This document shows positions 17,840-26,872 of a stretch of 51,617 nt of DNA, piece by piece. Made by a program: the position numbers and the translations under genes. Location of the stretch: NCBI RefSeq assembly GCF_000282975.1, contig NZ_ALJC01000096.1, positions 1 through 51,617 on the forward strand. The letters run 5' to 3'. Positions within the stretch are counted from its first letter, which is position 1. Each line of letters opens with the position of its first letter. The notes beneath the pieces are model-generated. The model saw only the letters and a list, made by a program, of their open reading frames with translations, did not search any database and was not told the origin of the DNA. Origin of the DNA: Pseudomonas psychrophila HA-4. Lineage in GTDB: Bacteria > Pseudomonadota > Gammaproteobacteria > Pseudomonadales > Pseudomonadaceae.

Positions 17840-18190
17840 GACAATTCCTTTGCACAGTGTCTTAGGCACTAAACGAAATGCACTTGGGCTTGGCTATTCG
17901 GCGTTAAAAATAGGCTCGGGATGCTTATTTGCACCCCGTAAACTCTGCTTTCTCGCCTCTTGTTGCCTTGTCTAACCTTCGCTCGAAAACATTTCGGACA
18001 GACCTTAGCAGTGTATAGCGCATTCGAGGGGTAGCCAGCCCCCAACCCAAATCGCAGTAATAAGATTCAAGATGTAAATGGCGAAGATCGCCTTATTTGC
18101 CTACTACTTGATAACTGTTAACGTCCGGATGCTGTGCTTTCACTGCATGACACATGCAGCCAGACATGCTCAGGTAAGAGGATAAAAACA
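17840..18190. other. Divergent promoter region, hydrolase/fadD2
   Basis: About 350 bases with no convincing ORF. CGAAAACATTTCG at 17984-17996 is an inverted repeat with 5-base arms and could be a regulator site. An A-rich stretch precedes fadD2. Confidence 0.45.
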
Positions 18191-18191
18191 A
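18184..18191 (+). promoter_or_regulatory. Putative Hfq/Crc motif at the fadD2 start
   Basis: AAAAACAA overlaps the first base of the fadD2 start codon and fits AANAANAA; AGAGG lies just upstream (18177-18181). Confidence 0.45.
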
Positions 18192-19879
18192 TGCAACCTG
18201 ATTTCTGGAATGACAAACGCCCTGCGGGCGTCCCACTGGACATTGATCTGACGGCCTTTACGTCGGTGGTTGATGTCTTTGAACGCTCCTGCAAGAAGTT
18301 CGCAGATCGTCCTGCCTTCAGTAACTTGGGGGTTACCCTTACCTATGCCGAGCTTGAGCGGCACAGCGCGGCATTTGCCGGTTACCTGCAACAGCACACT
18401 GACCTCAAGCCCGGTGATCGCATCGCCGTGCAAATGCCCAACGTCCTTCAATACCCGATCGCCATATTCGGTGCGTTGCGTGCAGGTCTGATTGTGGTCA
18501 ATACCAACCCGCTGTACACCTCGCGCGAGATGCGTCATCAGTTCAAGAGTGCGGGGATTCGTGCGCTCGTGTACCTGAACATGTTTGGCAAGCGCGTGCA
18601 GGAAGTGGTCGAAGACACAGAGATCGACTACTTGATCGAAGCCAAAATGGGCGATCTGATGCCAGTTGCAAAAGGCTGGATCACTAACCTGGTGGTCGAC
18701 AAAGTTAAAAAGCTCGTGCCTTCGTATCGGCTTCCACAGGCCATTCCCTTTAAAAGCGTATTGCACAAGGGGGCAGGGCACGTTATCCGGCCCCTGCAAG
18801 TCAGGCTCGATGATATCGCCGTGCTGCAATACACCGGTGGGACCACCGGCTTGCCGAAAGGCGCGATGCTGACTCACGGCAATCTGGTCGCCAACATGCA
18901 GCAGATACGAGGCTGCCTCTCACAGCTCGCGGAAGATGGCTTGCCGCTGCTCAAAGAGGGCCAGGAAGTGATGGTTGCGCCGCTGCCGCTTTACCATATC
19001 TATGCGTTCACCGCGAATTGCATGTGCATGATGGTGACCGGCAATCACAACGTCCTGATCACCAACCCGCGTGATATCAAAGGCTTTATCAAGGAGCTGA
19101 AGAACTGGCGGTTTACCGCGCTATTGGGGCTCAATACCTTGTTTGTGGCGCTGATGGACCATCCCGATTTCAAGACCCTAGACTTTTCTAACCTCAAGCT
19201 CACTAACTCGGGCGGTACGGCGCTGGTCAAGGCCACGGCAGAGCGTTGGGAAAAACTCACCGGTTGCCGCATCGTTGAAGGCTACGGTTTGACCGAAACC
19301 TCGCCGGTGGCCAGTACTAACCCATACGGTATTCACGCTCGGCTGGGAACAGTGGGCATGCCGGTGCCGGGCTCAATCATGAAAGTCATTGGCGATGACG
19401 GTGTTGAACTGGGGCTGGGGGAGCGCGGAGAACTGTGTGTTAAAGGCCCGCAAGTGATGAAAGGCTACTGGAAAAACCCGCAAGCGACGGCTGAAGTGCT
19501 CGATGCCGAGGGGTGGTTCAAGACGGGCGATATCGCAGTGATTGATCCCGATGGTTTTGTGCGCATCGTTGATCGCAAAAAAGACCTGATTATCGTCTCG
19601 GGCTTCAACGTGTACCCCAATGAGATCGAAGACATTGTGATGGCTCACCCTAAGGTGGCGAACTGTGCTGTCATCGGTGTCCCCGACGAACGGACAGGCG
19701 AGGCGGTAAAGCTGTTCGTCGTGCCCCGTGAGGGCGGAGTGAGCGTCGAAGAGCTCAAAGCGTTTTGCAAAGATAATTTCACCGGCTACAAAGTACCCAA
19801 GCAAATTGTCATCCGTGATTCGTTGCCCATGACGCCGGTAGGCAAGATATTGCGCCGTGAGTTACGAGATACCGTCTGA
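18191..19879 (+). CDS. fadD2: Long-chain fatty-acid-CoA ligase FadD2
   Basis: ATP-dependent acyl-CoA synthetase of 562 residues in the ANL superfamily. The P-loop YTGGTTGLPKGAMLTHGN lies near residue 216, GYGLTETSPVAS near 365, the hinge/FACS motif is WFKTGDIAVIDPDGFVRIVD, and the C-terminal catalytic Lys is in PVGKILRREL. It activates fatty acids with CoA as they enter the cell, feeding beta-oxidation. ATG 18191 (MQPDFWNDKRP) is chosen for family length and AGAGG upstream. It is a close paralogue of the next gene and has its own terminator. Confidence 0.93.
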   Translation: MQPDFWNDKRPAGVPLDIDLTAFTSVVDVFERSCKKFADRPAFSNLGVTLTYAELERHSAAFAGYLQQHTDLKPGDRIAVQMPNVLQYPIAIFGALRAGLIVVNTNPLYTSREMRHQFKSAGIRALVYLNMFGKRVQEVVEDTEIDYLIEAKMGDLMPVAKGWITNLVVDKVKKLVPSYRLPQAIPFKSVLHKGAGHVIRPLQVRLDDIAVLQYTGGTTGLPKGAMLTHGNLVANMQQIRGCLSQLAEDGLPLLKEGQEVMVAPLPLYHIYAFTANCMCMMVTGNHNVLITNPRDIKGFIKELKNWRFTALLGLNTLFVALMDHPDFKTLDFSNLKLTNSGGTALVKATAERWEKLTGCRIVEGYGLTETSPVASTNPYGIHARLGTVGMPVPGSIMKVIGDDGVELGLGERGELCVKGPQVMKGYWKNPQATAEVLDAEGWFKTGDIAVIDPDGFVRIVDRKKDLIIVSGFNVYPNEIEDIVMAHPKVANCAVIGVPDERTGEAVKLFVVPREGGVSVEELKAFCKDNFTGYKVPKQIVIRDSLPMTPVGKILRRELRDTV

Positions 19880-19897
19880 TTCGTTCAGCTTGGCGAC

Positions 19898-19938
19898 AAA
19901 CGCCCGCACACCCTGAGTAGGCGGGCGTTTTTATTTAT
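19898..19938 (+). terminator. Rho-independent terminator after fadD2
   Basis: AAACGCCCGC and GCGGGCGTTT pair around a 13-base loop, followed by TTTATTTATT. Confidence 0.85.
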
Positions 19939-19996
19939 TGATAAAACTATCGGAAATGTTCTGTTGGCTGGCCGTAAGCCCTTGTTTAGAGGGGTT

Positions 19997-20026
19997 TTGA
20001 CAGTAATAGAGTCTAAGCTCTAATGG
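19997..20026 (+). promoter_or_regulatory. Candidate sigma-70 promoter of fadD1
   Basis: A consensus -35 TTGACA (19997-20002) is followed after 18 bases by TAATGG as a weak -10 (20021-20026). The site lies about 200 bases before the fadD1 ATG, giving a long leader. Confidence 0.4.
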
Positions 20027-20225
20027 TGACTTAGGATTGTAGGACAGTCAGAAAGGTGACGCTGAGGCCCTTTTTTGGCTCTAGGCGACCTCTGGCAAAG
20101 CTGCTACTCTCGGCGCGCTTTGTGACTTGTCGGTAAGTAAAAGCCAGAATTATCCATTACAAAAATCAAACAAATAATAACCGCATCAAATGCGGTGAAG
20201 AATTCGCGCTGAGGAGTGGGCTTCC

Positions 20226-21917
20226 ATGATTGAAGGCTTTTGGAAGGATAAGTACCCAGCTGGGATTGCTGCTGAAATCAACCCTGACGAATACCCAAAT
20301 ATTCAGACGGTATTGCGCCAATCATGCCAACGTTTCGCCGACAAGCCGGCATTCAGCAACCTCGGCAAAACCATTACTTACGGTGAGCTCTACGAGCTGT
20401 CAGGCGCATTTGCGGCCTGGTTGCAGCAACACACTGACCTGCAGCCCGGCGACCGTATCGCTGTTCAGTTGCCCAACGTGCTGCAATACCCTATCGCTGT
20501 GTTCGGAGCCATCCGCGCCGGCTTGATCGTGGTTAACACCAACCCGCTTTATACCGCGCGGGAAATGGAACACCAATTTAACGACTCCGGCGCCAAGGCG
20601 CTGGTATGCCTGGCGAACATGGCGCACCTGGCCGAAAAGGTTGTGCCCCAGACCTCCGTCAAGCATGTGATCGTCACTGAAGTGGCCGACATGCTGTCGC
20701 CTTTCAAGCGCCTGCTGATTAACAGTGTCATCAAGTACGTGAAGAAAATGGTCCCGGCGTATCACTTGCCTAAAGCCATCAAGTTCAACGACGTACTGAG
20801 TAAGGGCCATGGCCAACCGGTCAAGGAAGTCAATCCGGCCAGCAACGATGTTGCAGTGCTCCAATACACGGGCGGCACCACGGGAGTGGCCAAGGGCGCG
20901 ATGCTGACCCACCGCAACCTGATCGCCAACATGTTGCAGTGCAAGGCGCTGATGGGCTCCAACCTCAATGAAGGTTGTGAAATCCTGATTACCCCATTGC
21001 CGCTGTACCACATCTACGCGTTTACCTTTCATTGCATGGCGATGATGTTGCTGGGCAACCACAATATTTTGATCAGCAATCCGCGCGATTTGCCGGCGAT
21101 GGTCAAAGAGCTGTCGAAGTGGAAGTTCACTGGTTTCGTCGGGCTCAACACCCTGTTTGTGGCGCTGTGCAACAGCGATGCTTTCCGTAAGCTGGACTTC
21201 TCGTCCCTTAAGGTCACGTTGTCGGGCGGCATGGCGTTGCAACTGTCGGTGGCTGAGCGCTGGAAGACAGTGACCGGTTGCCCGATTTGCGAAGGTTATG
21301 GCATGACCGAAACCAGCCCGGTGGCATCGGTAAACCCGACTCAGAACATCCAGGTCGGCACCATCGGCATTCCGATGCCTTCGACCCTATGCAAAGTGAT
21401 CAACGATGCGGGCGAAGAGTTGCCATTGGGTGAGATCGGCGAGCTGTGCATTAAAGGCCCGCAAGTCATGAAAGGTTATTGGGAACGTCCGGATGCGACA
21501 GCCGAAACCATAGACAGCGAAGGTTGGTTGAAGTCAGGTGATATTGCGATCATCCAGCCTGATGGCTACATGCGTATTGTCGACCGCAAAAAAGACATGA
21601 TTCTGGTGTCGGGCTTTAACGTGTACCCGAACGAACTCGAAGACGTGATGGCCTCATTGCCGGGCGTGCTGCAATCAGCGGCTATCGGCCTTCCCGATGA
21701 GAAAGCCGGTGAAGTAATCAAAGTCTATATCGTGGTCAAGCCGGGCATGACCCTGACCAAAGAACAAGTCATGACTCACATGCGCGCCAACTTGACCGCC
21801 TACAAAGCACCGAAAATTATCGAGTTCCGTGAGAGCCTGCCAACGACTAACGTAGGCAAAATCTTGCGCCGTGAATTGCGTGATGAAGAGCTGAAAAAAC
21901 TGGGCCTTAAAAAGTAA
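20226..21917 (+). CDS. fadD1: Long-chain fatty-acid-CoA ligase FadD1
   Basis: A 563-residue paralogue of the preceding gene with the same motif order: YTGGTTGVAKGAMLTHRN, GYGMTETSPVAS, WLKSGDIAIIQPDGYMRIVD, and the catalytic Lys in NVGKILRREL. In P. aeruginosa FadD1 prefers longer and FadD2 medium or shorter acyl chains; whether that holds here is inference. GAGGAG precedes the ATG. It has its own promoter region and a very strong terminator, so the two synthetases can be regulated separately. Confidence 0.93.
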   Translation: MIEGFWKDKYPAGIAAEINPDEYPNIQTVLRQSCQRFADKPAFSNLGKTITYGELYELSGAFAAWLQQHTDLQPGDRIAVQLPNVLQYPIAVFGAIRAGLIVVNTNPLYTAREMEHQFNDSGAKALVCLANMAHLAEKVVPQTSVKHVIVTEVADMLSPFKRLLINSVIKYVKKMVPAYHLPKAIKFNDVLSKGHGQPVKEVNPASNDVAVLQYTGGTTGVAKGAMLTHRNLIANMLQCKALMGSNLNEGCEILITPLPLYHIYAFTFHCMAMMLLGNHNILISNPRDLPAMVKELSKWKFTGFVGLNTLFVALCNSDAFRKLDFSSLKVTLSGGMALQLSVAERWKTVTGCPICEGYGMTETSPVASVNPTQNIQVGTIGIPMPSTLCKVINDAGEELPLGEIGELCIKGPQVMKGYWERPDATAETIDSEGWLKSGDIAIIQPDGYMRIVDRKKDMILVSGFNVYPNELEDVMASLPGVLQSAAIGLPDEKAGEVIKVYIVVKPGMTLTKEQVMTHMRANLTAYKAPKIIEFRESLPTTNVGKILRRELRDEELKKLGLKK

Positions 21918-21929
21918 CCTTGCCCAGAC

Positions 21930-21966
21930 ACGACAAAGCCCCGCATTGCGGGGCTTTGTCGTTTTT
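21930..21966 (+). terminator. Rho-independent terminator after fadD1
   Basis: CGACAAAGCCCCGC and GCGGGGCTTTGTCG form a near-perfect 14-base stem with an ATT loop, followed by TTTTT. Confidence 0.93.
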
Positions 21967-21984
21967 GCAGGGATAACGCTCATT

Positions 21985-22063
21985 CTGTAGGACGAGCCGG
22001 TCGACGTTCGATTGCTCGCGATTTTTTCAAAGATCAAAAGATCGCGAGGCTAGCTCGCTGCGG
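21985..22063. repeat. REP/REPIN-type element
   Basis: CTGTAGGACGAGCCGGTCGACG opens the element, sharing its core with the REPs at 9985 and 46362. An inner palindrome CTCGCGAT...ATCGCGAG spans 22015-22047, and GCTAGCTCGC closes it. The outer arms are degraded. Confidence 0.6.
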
Positions 22064-22071
22064 GTAATGGG

Positions 22072-22452
22072 TTACTTCTGCAAAAACTGCGCAAAATTGA
22101 CACCGGTGCCTGTAGGACGAACGTCTTGTAAGAAAGAGTCCTTGTCCGCGCTCAGCTCAAGGCTCATGGTCGGCGTGCGTTTGTGCGTCGCGCGAACCAC
22201 CATACCCTCGCGTTTTTCACGCAGGAAAGCCGTGGTGACCTTCATATGCAACAACTCATCGGTGGTCGGGGTGTGCAGCAGCAGGTGCACCCATTCGTAT
22301 TGACCGATGGCCAGGCGAGCCAGCGGAATATCGAACCACCAAATGTTCTTGTTGGTGTTCAGTGTGGCGAAGTGGCAGTTGTTGACGCCAAGCACTGCGC
22401 CGCCAAGCTCTTGGTTTCTGCGGGCAATGGCCTGCTTTTTATCGAGTTTCAT
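22072..22452 (-). CDS. Conserved hypothetical protein
   Basis: A 126-residue soluble protein I do not recognise. The start is ATG 22452 (MKLDKKQAIARRN), with AGGAAGG directly upstream. A basic N-terminal stretch is followed by a mixed alpha/beta region with aromatic clusters (NKNIWWFDIPLARL, QYEWVHLLLH). There is no signal peptide or membrane segment. Codon use resembles its neighbours, so it looks like a real gene. It is convergent with fadD1 and separated from it by a terminator and a REP. Confidence 0.7.
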   Translation of the reverse strand: MKLDKKQAIARRNQELGGAVLGVNNCHFATLNTNKNIWWFDIPLARLAIGQYEWVHLLLHTPTTDELLHMKVTTAFLREKREGMVVRATHKRTPTMSLELSADKDSFLQDVRPTGTGVNFAQFLQK

Positions 22453-22652
22453 AACCTTCCTACAATTGCGAATCTTCAGCGCCATGGCCTGAATACGTTG
22501 CGCATTCTCGGGGGTTAGCGGTCAAACATAAAGCTCAACCTGCGCTGAACGACGAAATGAGCCACAGAAAATAAATGAAACTCTGCGCGATGAGAATGGG
22601 TCAATCCTTGTGTCGAGGTCATGACATCCGAAATTTCATCAGGAGAAATCCC

Positions 22653-22844
22653 ATGAGCAGCACTGGCGATAAGATCAAAGGCATGGCGAACGAAGCAGTA
22701 GGCAATGTCAAACAAACGGTCGGCAAAGCCACCGACAATGACAAGCTGCGCGCAGAAGGTAAGGCCCAGGAGTTGAAAGGCGAAGGACAACAGGCAGTTG
22801 GCAAGGCCAAAGACGCGGTGAAGAAAACCATCGACAAAGCTTAA
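22653..22844 (+). CDS. CsbD-family general stress protein
   Basis: A 63-residue, very hydrophilic protein. It carries the family pattern [20 protein letters not shown] and repeated [17 protein letters not shown] segments, rich in Lys, Ala, Gly and Gln. CsbD-like proteins accumulate in stationary phase and osmotic stress, but the mechanism is unknown. AGGAG precedes the ATG ([10 protein letters not shown]). It is single, with a terminator at 22871-22896. Confidence 0.9.
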   Translation: MSSTGDKIKGMANEAVGNVKQTVGKATDNDKLRAEGKAQELKGEGQQAVGKAKDAVKKTIDKA

Positions 22845-22870
22845 TTCTGCCTCTTGTCACAGCGTTATAG

Positions 22871-22896
22871 CGGTCACCTCTCGGGTGGCCGTTTTT
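22871..22896 (+). terminator. Rho-independent terminator after the csbD-like gene
   Basis: CGGTCACC-TCTC-GGGTGGCCG then TTTTT. Confidence 0.85.
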
Positions 22897-23015
22897 ACAG
22901 GTTTGGCGGTTAAATGTTTCCAAAGTCGCCAGTTAGACTACTTTTGAGGTAAAACCCCCTTTAATCCGTAGGAGGGCGTGTTGAACCCCATTTTTAAGCG
23001 GCGAAAGGAGACGCT

Positions 23016-23969
23016 ATGTTTTTTCCGGTCTTGAAGGGCTTGCCGTTAGGCAAAGTGTTAATTCGCACAGTCAAAGAGTTTATCGACGATGAAATGTCGA
23101 CCTATGCCTCTGCGCTGGCCTATCAAATGCTCTTCTCGCTGTTCCCGTTCATCCTGTTTCTGATTGCACTGATCGGTTTTTTGCATTTGCCTGACTTCTT
23201 CTCCTGGCTGCGTTTGCAGTCCGAACTGGTGCTGCCGCCCCAAGCGCTGGAGCAAGTCAATCCGGTGATCGACCAATTGCAGCAGTCCAAGGGTGGGTTG
23301 CTCTCGGTGGGTATCGTGATCGCGTTGTGGACCGCCTCGGCCAGTGTGCGGCTGATGATGAGCGCAATGAATGCGGCCTATGACGTGGTTGAGGGCCGTC
23401 CTGCGTGGAAGCGTTTCCCGCTGTCTATTTTCTACACCATTGGTCTTGCCGGCATGCTTCTGGCTGCCGCTGCGCTGATGGTGCTCGGCCCGCAAGTGAT
23501 GAGCTGGCTAGCCGGTCAGGTGGGCCTTGAAGAGTTTGTGGTCACGCTGTGGACCATTCTGCGCTGGCCGGTAATCATCTTGTTGCTAATGATTGCCGTG
23601 GCTGTCATCTATTACGTAATGCCCGATGTCGAACAGAAGTTTCGCTTTATCACGCCAGGCTCGGTCTTGGCCGTAGTGGTCTGGATTCTGGCCTCGCTGG
23701 GTTTTGCTTTTTATGTCAAAACATTTGCCGATTACAACGCCATGTATGGCAGCATCGGCGCAATTATTGTGCTGTTGCTGTACTTCTACATTTCGGCAGC
23801 CGTGCTGTTACTGGGCGCTGAAATGAACGCTGTGATTGAGCACATGTCCGCCGAAGGCAAGGACGCGGGTGAAAAAACATTCGATGAGTCCGATGATGCC
23901 GAGGTCAAACATCATGTGTCCGGTCTGGGGCGTGACCACTCCCTTAAACCCACTTCAGATGAAGCCTGA
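23016..23969 (+). CDS. YihY/BrkB-family inner-membrane protein
   Basis: A 317-residue integral membrane protein with about six hydrophobic segments (near 35-60, 95-115, 140-165, 180-205, 215-240 and 245-270). The family motifs [18 protein letters not shown] and the late [20 protein letters not shown] are clear. The charged C-terminal tail (about 275-317) is cytoplasmic and low in complexity. The family was once annotated as a tRNA-processing RNase BN, which is not supported by its membrane nature; its function remains unclear. AAAGGAG precedes the ATG. def follows after two bases, so they are likely co-transcribed. Confidence 0.88.
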   Translation: MFFPVLKGLPLGKVLIRTVKEFIDDEMSTYASALAYQMLFSLFPFILFLIALIGFLHLPDFFSWLRLQSELVLPPQALEQVNPVIDQLQQSKGGLLSVGIVIALWTASASVRLMMSAMNAAYDVVEGRPAWKRFPLSIFYTIGLAGMLLAAAALMVLGPQVMSWLAGQVGLEEFVVTLWTILRWPVIILLLMIAVAVIYYVMPDVEQKFRFITPGSVLAVVVWILASLGFAFYVKTFADYNAMYGSIGAIIVLLLYFYISAAVLLLGAEMNAVIEHMSAEGKDAGEKTFDESDDAEVKHHVSGLGRDHSLKPTSDEA

Positions 23970-23971
23970 TC

Positions 23972-24511
23972 ATGATTCGTGAAATTTTGAAAATGGGTGA
24001 TGAGCGCCTGCTACGGGTTGCTCCGCCAGTACCCTCCGAAATGTTTGATACGCCAGAACTCTGGCAATTGATCGATGACATGTTGCAGACCATGGAGCAC
24101 GCCGGAGGTGTAGGTTTGGCAGCTCCACAAATCGGGGTTGACCTGCAATTGGTGATCTTCGGCTTCGAGCACAGCGAGCGTTACCCCGATGCAGAGGCCG
24201 TGCCGCAAACCATCCTTATAAACCCGCTGATCACCCCGTTGAGTCCCGCGGTCGAAGAGGATTGGGAAGGCTGCTTGTCAGTGCCAGGGCTGCGCGGGAC
24301 AGTTGAGCGTTTTCAGAAGATCCGTTACGAAGGTTTTACCCCTAAAGGGGAACCGATCGTACGCGTGGCCGAAGGTTTCCATGCGCGGGTGGTGCAGCAT
24401 GAATGCGATCACCTGATCGGCCGCTTGTACCCGTCCAGGATCAAGGATTTCAACAAGTTTGGTTTCATCGACGTGCTGTTCCCTGATCTGGAACCTGGCA
24501 CTAAAGAGTAG
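23972..24511 (+). CDS. def: Peptide deformylase
   Basis: A 179-residue metalloenzyme removing the N-formyl group from nascent proteins. All three family motifs are intact: [10 protein letters not shown] (47-56), EGCLSVPG with metal ligand Cys101, and QHECDH with metal ligands His143 and His147 and catalytic Glu144. Pseudomonads often have a second def away from the fmt locus; this copy has no fmt nearby and follows a yihY-like gene, so it is probably that accessory copy. Its 3' end overlaps the convergent GNAT gene by 11 bases. Confidence 0.92.
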   Translation: MIREILKMGDERLLRVAPPVPSEMFDTPELWQLIDDMLQTMEHAGGVGLAAPQIGVDLQLVIFGFEHSERYPDAEAVPQTILINPLITPLSPAVEEDWEGCLSVPGLRGTVERFQKIRYEGFTPKGEPIVRVAEGFHARVVQHECDHLIGRLYPSRIKDFNKFGFIDVLFPDLEPGTKE

Positions 24512-24917
24512 GTGTCAGGCCCATTGCTATCATCGCTTTGTTGCGTTGATAGCGCACCAGACGCTCATGCAGCACCTGGGGTAAGTCGGTATCTAGGCTA
24601 AACCCCAGCCTTTCATAGAACCCTTGCAACTCAGGGTCGCAGAATAACCAAACCGGCCCTTCACAAGTGGACGCCGCCGTACCCACCAATGCAGCGGCAA
24701 TCCCACGCCCACGCACCGCAGGTGCAACAAATAAACCGGTCAACCAGTGGCCGTGGGCTGCGGGGCGCAAACACAAGCCGGCGACGATCTCTTCTTGGCG
24801 AGCTACCCACAATTGCGAGTCTTTACTTGCTTTCATCGACGACTGATGAGCGCGATAAAACTTATTCATGAGTGGCCACAGCGGCGCTTCGAGGGGGGCG
24901 TAAACAAGGGTTGTCAT
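24501..24917 (-). CDS. GNAT-family N-acetyltransferase
   Basis: A 138-residue acyltransferase. Motif A is [18 protein letters not shown] (the R-x-x-G-x-A acetyl-CoA pyrophosphate loop), and the C-terminal FYERLGF is motif B. ATG 24917 ([12 protein letters not shown]) is preferred because GTGGA lies upstream; an in-frame ATG three codons earlier exists. The substrate cannot be told. It is convergent with def, overlapping it by 11 bases. Confidence 0.85.
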   Translation of the reverse strand: MTTLVYAPLEAPLWPLMNKFYRAHQSSMKASKDSQLWVARQEEIVAGLCLRPAAHGHWLTGLFVAPAVRGRGIAAALVGTAASTCEGPVWLFCDPELQGFYERLGFSLDTDLPQVLHERLVRYQRNKAMIAMGLTPTL

Positions 24918-25124
24918 GACGTCCACAGGCGTTGATAACGGGGGCGCATTATATACACGCTCTTGGGTTAGTTTCGGCGCGATAGTTAGCGCGAAGCATG
25001 GTGATTATTCGCAATTAAAATGGGTTAAGCCCCATTCATTTTTGAATAACTGTTTTTAAATAATAGTTAGCCTGCGATCAGTGTTATACCTGTGGTCACA
25101 TCCCTGAACAGTGGAGCGCATATT

Positions 25125-25241
25125 ATGGCCAAAGGTATGGATTCAAAGAAAGCCGCTAAGAAAAAACCTGCCAAAACAGCCGATGAAAAACGCGCTGATA
25201 AAAAAACCAAAAAATCTGAAGTCGGATTATTTGGCCACTGA
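25125..25241 (+). CDS. Small Lys-rich protein, 38 residues
   Basis: A short ORF reading MAKGMDSKKAAKKKPAKTAD and onward to KKSEVGLFGH. It is extremely basic (roughly one third Lys), with a hydrophobic tail VGLFGH. GGAG lies 9 bases before the ATG and a strong terminator comes 8 bases after the stop, so it forms a complete transcription unit. The composition resembles histone-H1-like and other nucleic-acid-binding small proteins, but no function is known to me. Confidence 0.75.
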   Translation: MAKGMDSKKAAKKKPAKTADEKRADKKTKKSEVGLFGH

Positions 25242-25248
25242 TTGATCC

Positions 25249-25283
25249 AGCAAAAGCCCTATTTTCGGGCTTTTGCTTTTATT
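25249..25283 (+). terminator. Rho-independent terminator after the 38-residue gene
   Basis: AGCAAAAGCCC and GGGCTTTTGCT pair around a 7-base loop, followed by TTTATT. Confidence 0.88.
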
Positions 25284-25518
25284 GCTTGTGCATCGCTCCT
25301 TTAGTCCATCTTCTCATTGTGAGCGTTTCGTCGCGGCTTGGTGGCAATTGGCTTGCACCCTTTTGTTGTCTGTCTATGCTTCAGCGCAAGGGGGCTGATC
25401 TGTACATCATTACCCCTGAATGAGTATTACGTTAACAATAAGCGCCTAATTCGCTTGCGGTTTCGTGCGCCTTGAAATTATCGATTCGTCAATAAGCAGC
25501 ATCTTCAGGGGTTGAGTC

Positions 25519-26838
25519 ATGTTTAATTTACACCGCAAAGCCGACCTGCTTGAGAATCAACGCCTTAGCTGCTCTTTGGATGATATGAAGGCTAAGTTAG
25601 TGGCCGTCAGTCGCTCAATGGCGATGATTGAATTTAGCCCTGAAGGCATCATTCTTGAAGCCAACGATAACTTTTGCCGAGTGATGGGCTACAGCGTTGA
25701 TGAAATTCGGGGCAAGCATCACCGTCTTTTTTGCGAAGACGCTTATCAGCGTGGAATCGAATATGCCCAGTTCTGGAAAAGCCTGGCGAATGGCACACCA
25801 CTGAGCGGGACGTTTTCACGACTTGATAAAGCAGGGCGCGAAATTTGGCTTGAAGCCAGTTACATGCCGATTACCGATGCAAATCGCCAGGTAACCAGTG
25901 TCATCAAAGTGGCTGCCGAGATTAGCGAAAGGATCAATAAGGAACATGAGAATCAGAGCATCGTGAATGCCCTGAGTCGCTCCATGGCCATGATTGAGTT
26001 TTCGCCCGATGGTCGAGTCATCAATGCCAACCAGAACTTACTCGATACCCTGCATTACTCTCTCGATGAAATTGTGGGTCAGCACCACAGCATGTTCTGC
26101 CGCCGCAGTGAGGCTGAATCATCCGAGTACAAGGCCTTTTGGGCCTCGCTCAATCGTGGCGAATACCATTCCAGGCGCTTTGAACGGGTCGATAAATACG
26201 GTCATACCGTGTTCTTGGAAGCCTCCTATAACCCGATATTTGACGCCAAAGGGCGTCTGTACAAAGTGGTGAAGTTCGCCAGCGACATCACCGCACAAGT
26301 CACTAATCTGCAAACGGCTGCCGAATCTGCCCACGCGACATCAGTACAAAATGACGCGTGTGCACAGAAAGGTTCACAGGTGGTTCAACAGACGGTGCAG
26401 ACCATTGAGGCCATTTCCAAAGACCTCAACGAGGCCGCACAAAGTATCGACGCGGTGAGTAAGCAATCTGACATCATCGGAAAAATTGTGCAGACCATTC
26501 GCGGCATCGCAGATCAAACCAATCTGCTGGCGCTTAATGCGGCCATCGAAGCGGCGCGTGCCGGTGAGCATGGACGAGGTTTTGCGGTGGTGGCAGACGA
26601 AGTCCGAAGCCTGGCGGCGCGCACCAGTGCGGCCACCTTGGAAATCGTCGAGGTGGTGCGCAAAAATCACGACTTATCGCTGAGTGCGGTGACCAGCATG
26701 CAATCAAGCTTGAGCCGAACCGGGCTCGGGGTTTCGTTGGCCAATGAAGCGGGCGAAGCGATTCTGGAAATCCAGCAAGGCTCCAAACACGTGGTCGACG
26801 CCATCAGTCAGTTCAACTCGACGCTGCAGATAAATTAG
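25519..26838 (+). CDS. Soluble PAS-PAS methyl-accepting transducer (BdlA-like)
   Basis: A 439-residue cytoplasmic chemotaxis-type transducer without membrane segments. It has two tandem, mutually similar PAS domains: about 30-140, starting [19 protein letters not shown], and about 152-262, starting [20 protein letters not shown] short MCP signalling domain follows, with its hairpin tip near residues 330-370 ([33 protein letters not shown]). This layout matches BdlA, the P. aeruginosa biofilm-dispersion factor (417 residues), and related Aer-like proteins. It is monocistronic and convergent with gntR. The family call is firm; a dispersal role is inference. Confidence 0.87.
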   Translation: MFNLHRKADLLENQRLSCSLDDMKAKLVAVSRSMAMIEFSPEGIILEANDNFCRVMGYSVDEIRGKHHRLFCEDAYQRGIEYAQFWKSLANGTPLSGTFSRLDKAGREIWLEASYMPITDANRQVTSVIKVAAEISERINKEHENQSIVNALSRSMAMIEFSPDGRVINANQNLLDTLHYSLDEIVGQHHSMFCRRSEAESSEYKAFWASLNRGEYHSRRFERVDKYGHTVFLEASYNPIFDAKGRLYKVVKFASDITAQVTNLQTAAESAHATSVQNDACAQKGSQVVQQTVQTIEAISKDLNEAAQSIDAVSKQSDIIGKIVQTIRGIADQTNLLALNAAIEAARAGEHGRGFAVVADEVRSLAARTSAATLEIVEVVRKNHDLSLSAVTSMQSSLSRTGLGVSLANEAGEAILEIQQGSKHVVDAISQFNSTLQIN

Positions 26839-26847
26839 CCGATCAAC

Positions 26848-26868
26848 CTCGTGTAGGAGCTTATCGGC
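26848..26868. repeat. REP half-site remnant
   Basis: TGTAGGAGCTTATCGGCGG shares the GTAGGAGC signature of the other REPs but lacks the second arm. It lies between the convergent PAS-MCP and gntR genes. Confidence 0.4.
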
Positions 26869-26872
26869 GGTA

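Larger units (their letters stand above)
19880..20225. other. Intergenic region fadD2-fadD1 with terminator and promoter
   Basis: About 345 bases. It holds the fadD2 terminator, a possible promoter with TTGACA at 19997-20002, and a small IR (AGAG-N6-CTCT). The remaining leader is AT-rich and shows no ORF. Confidence 0.6.

Noticed and set aside
17984..17996. CGAAAACATTTCG as a PsrA/FadR-type operator for fadD2
   Set aside because: Only 5-base arms with a 3-base spacer, not matching the GAAAC-N4-GTTTC PsrA pattern; kept as an unassigned inverted repeat.
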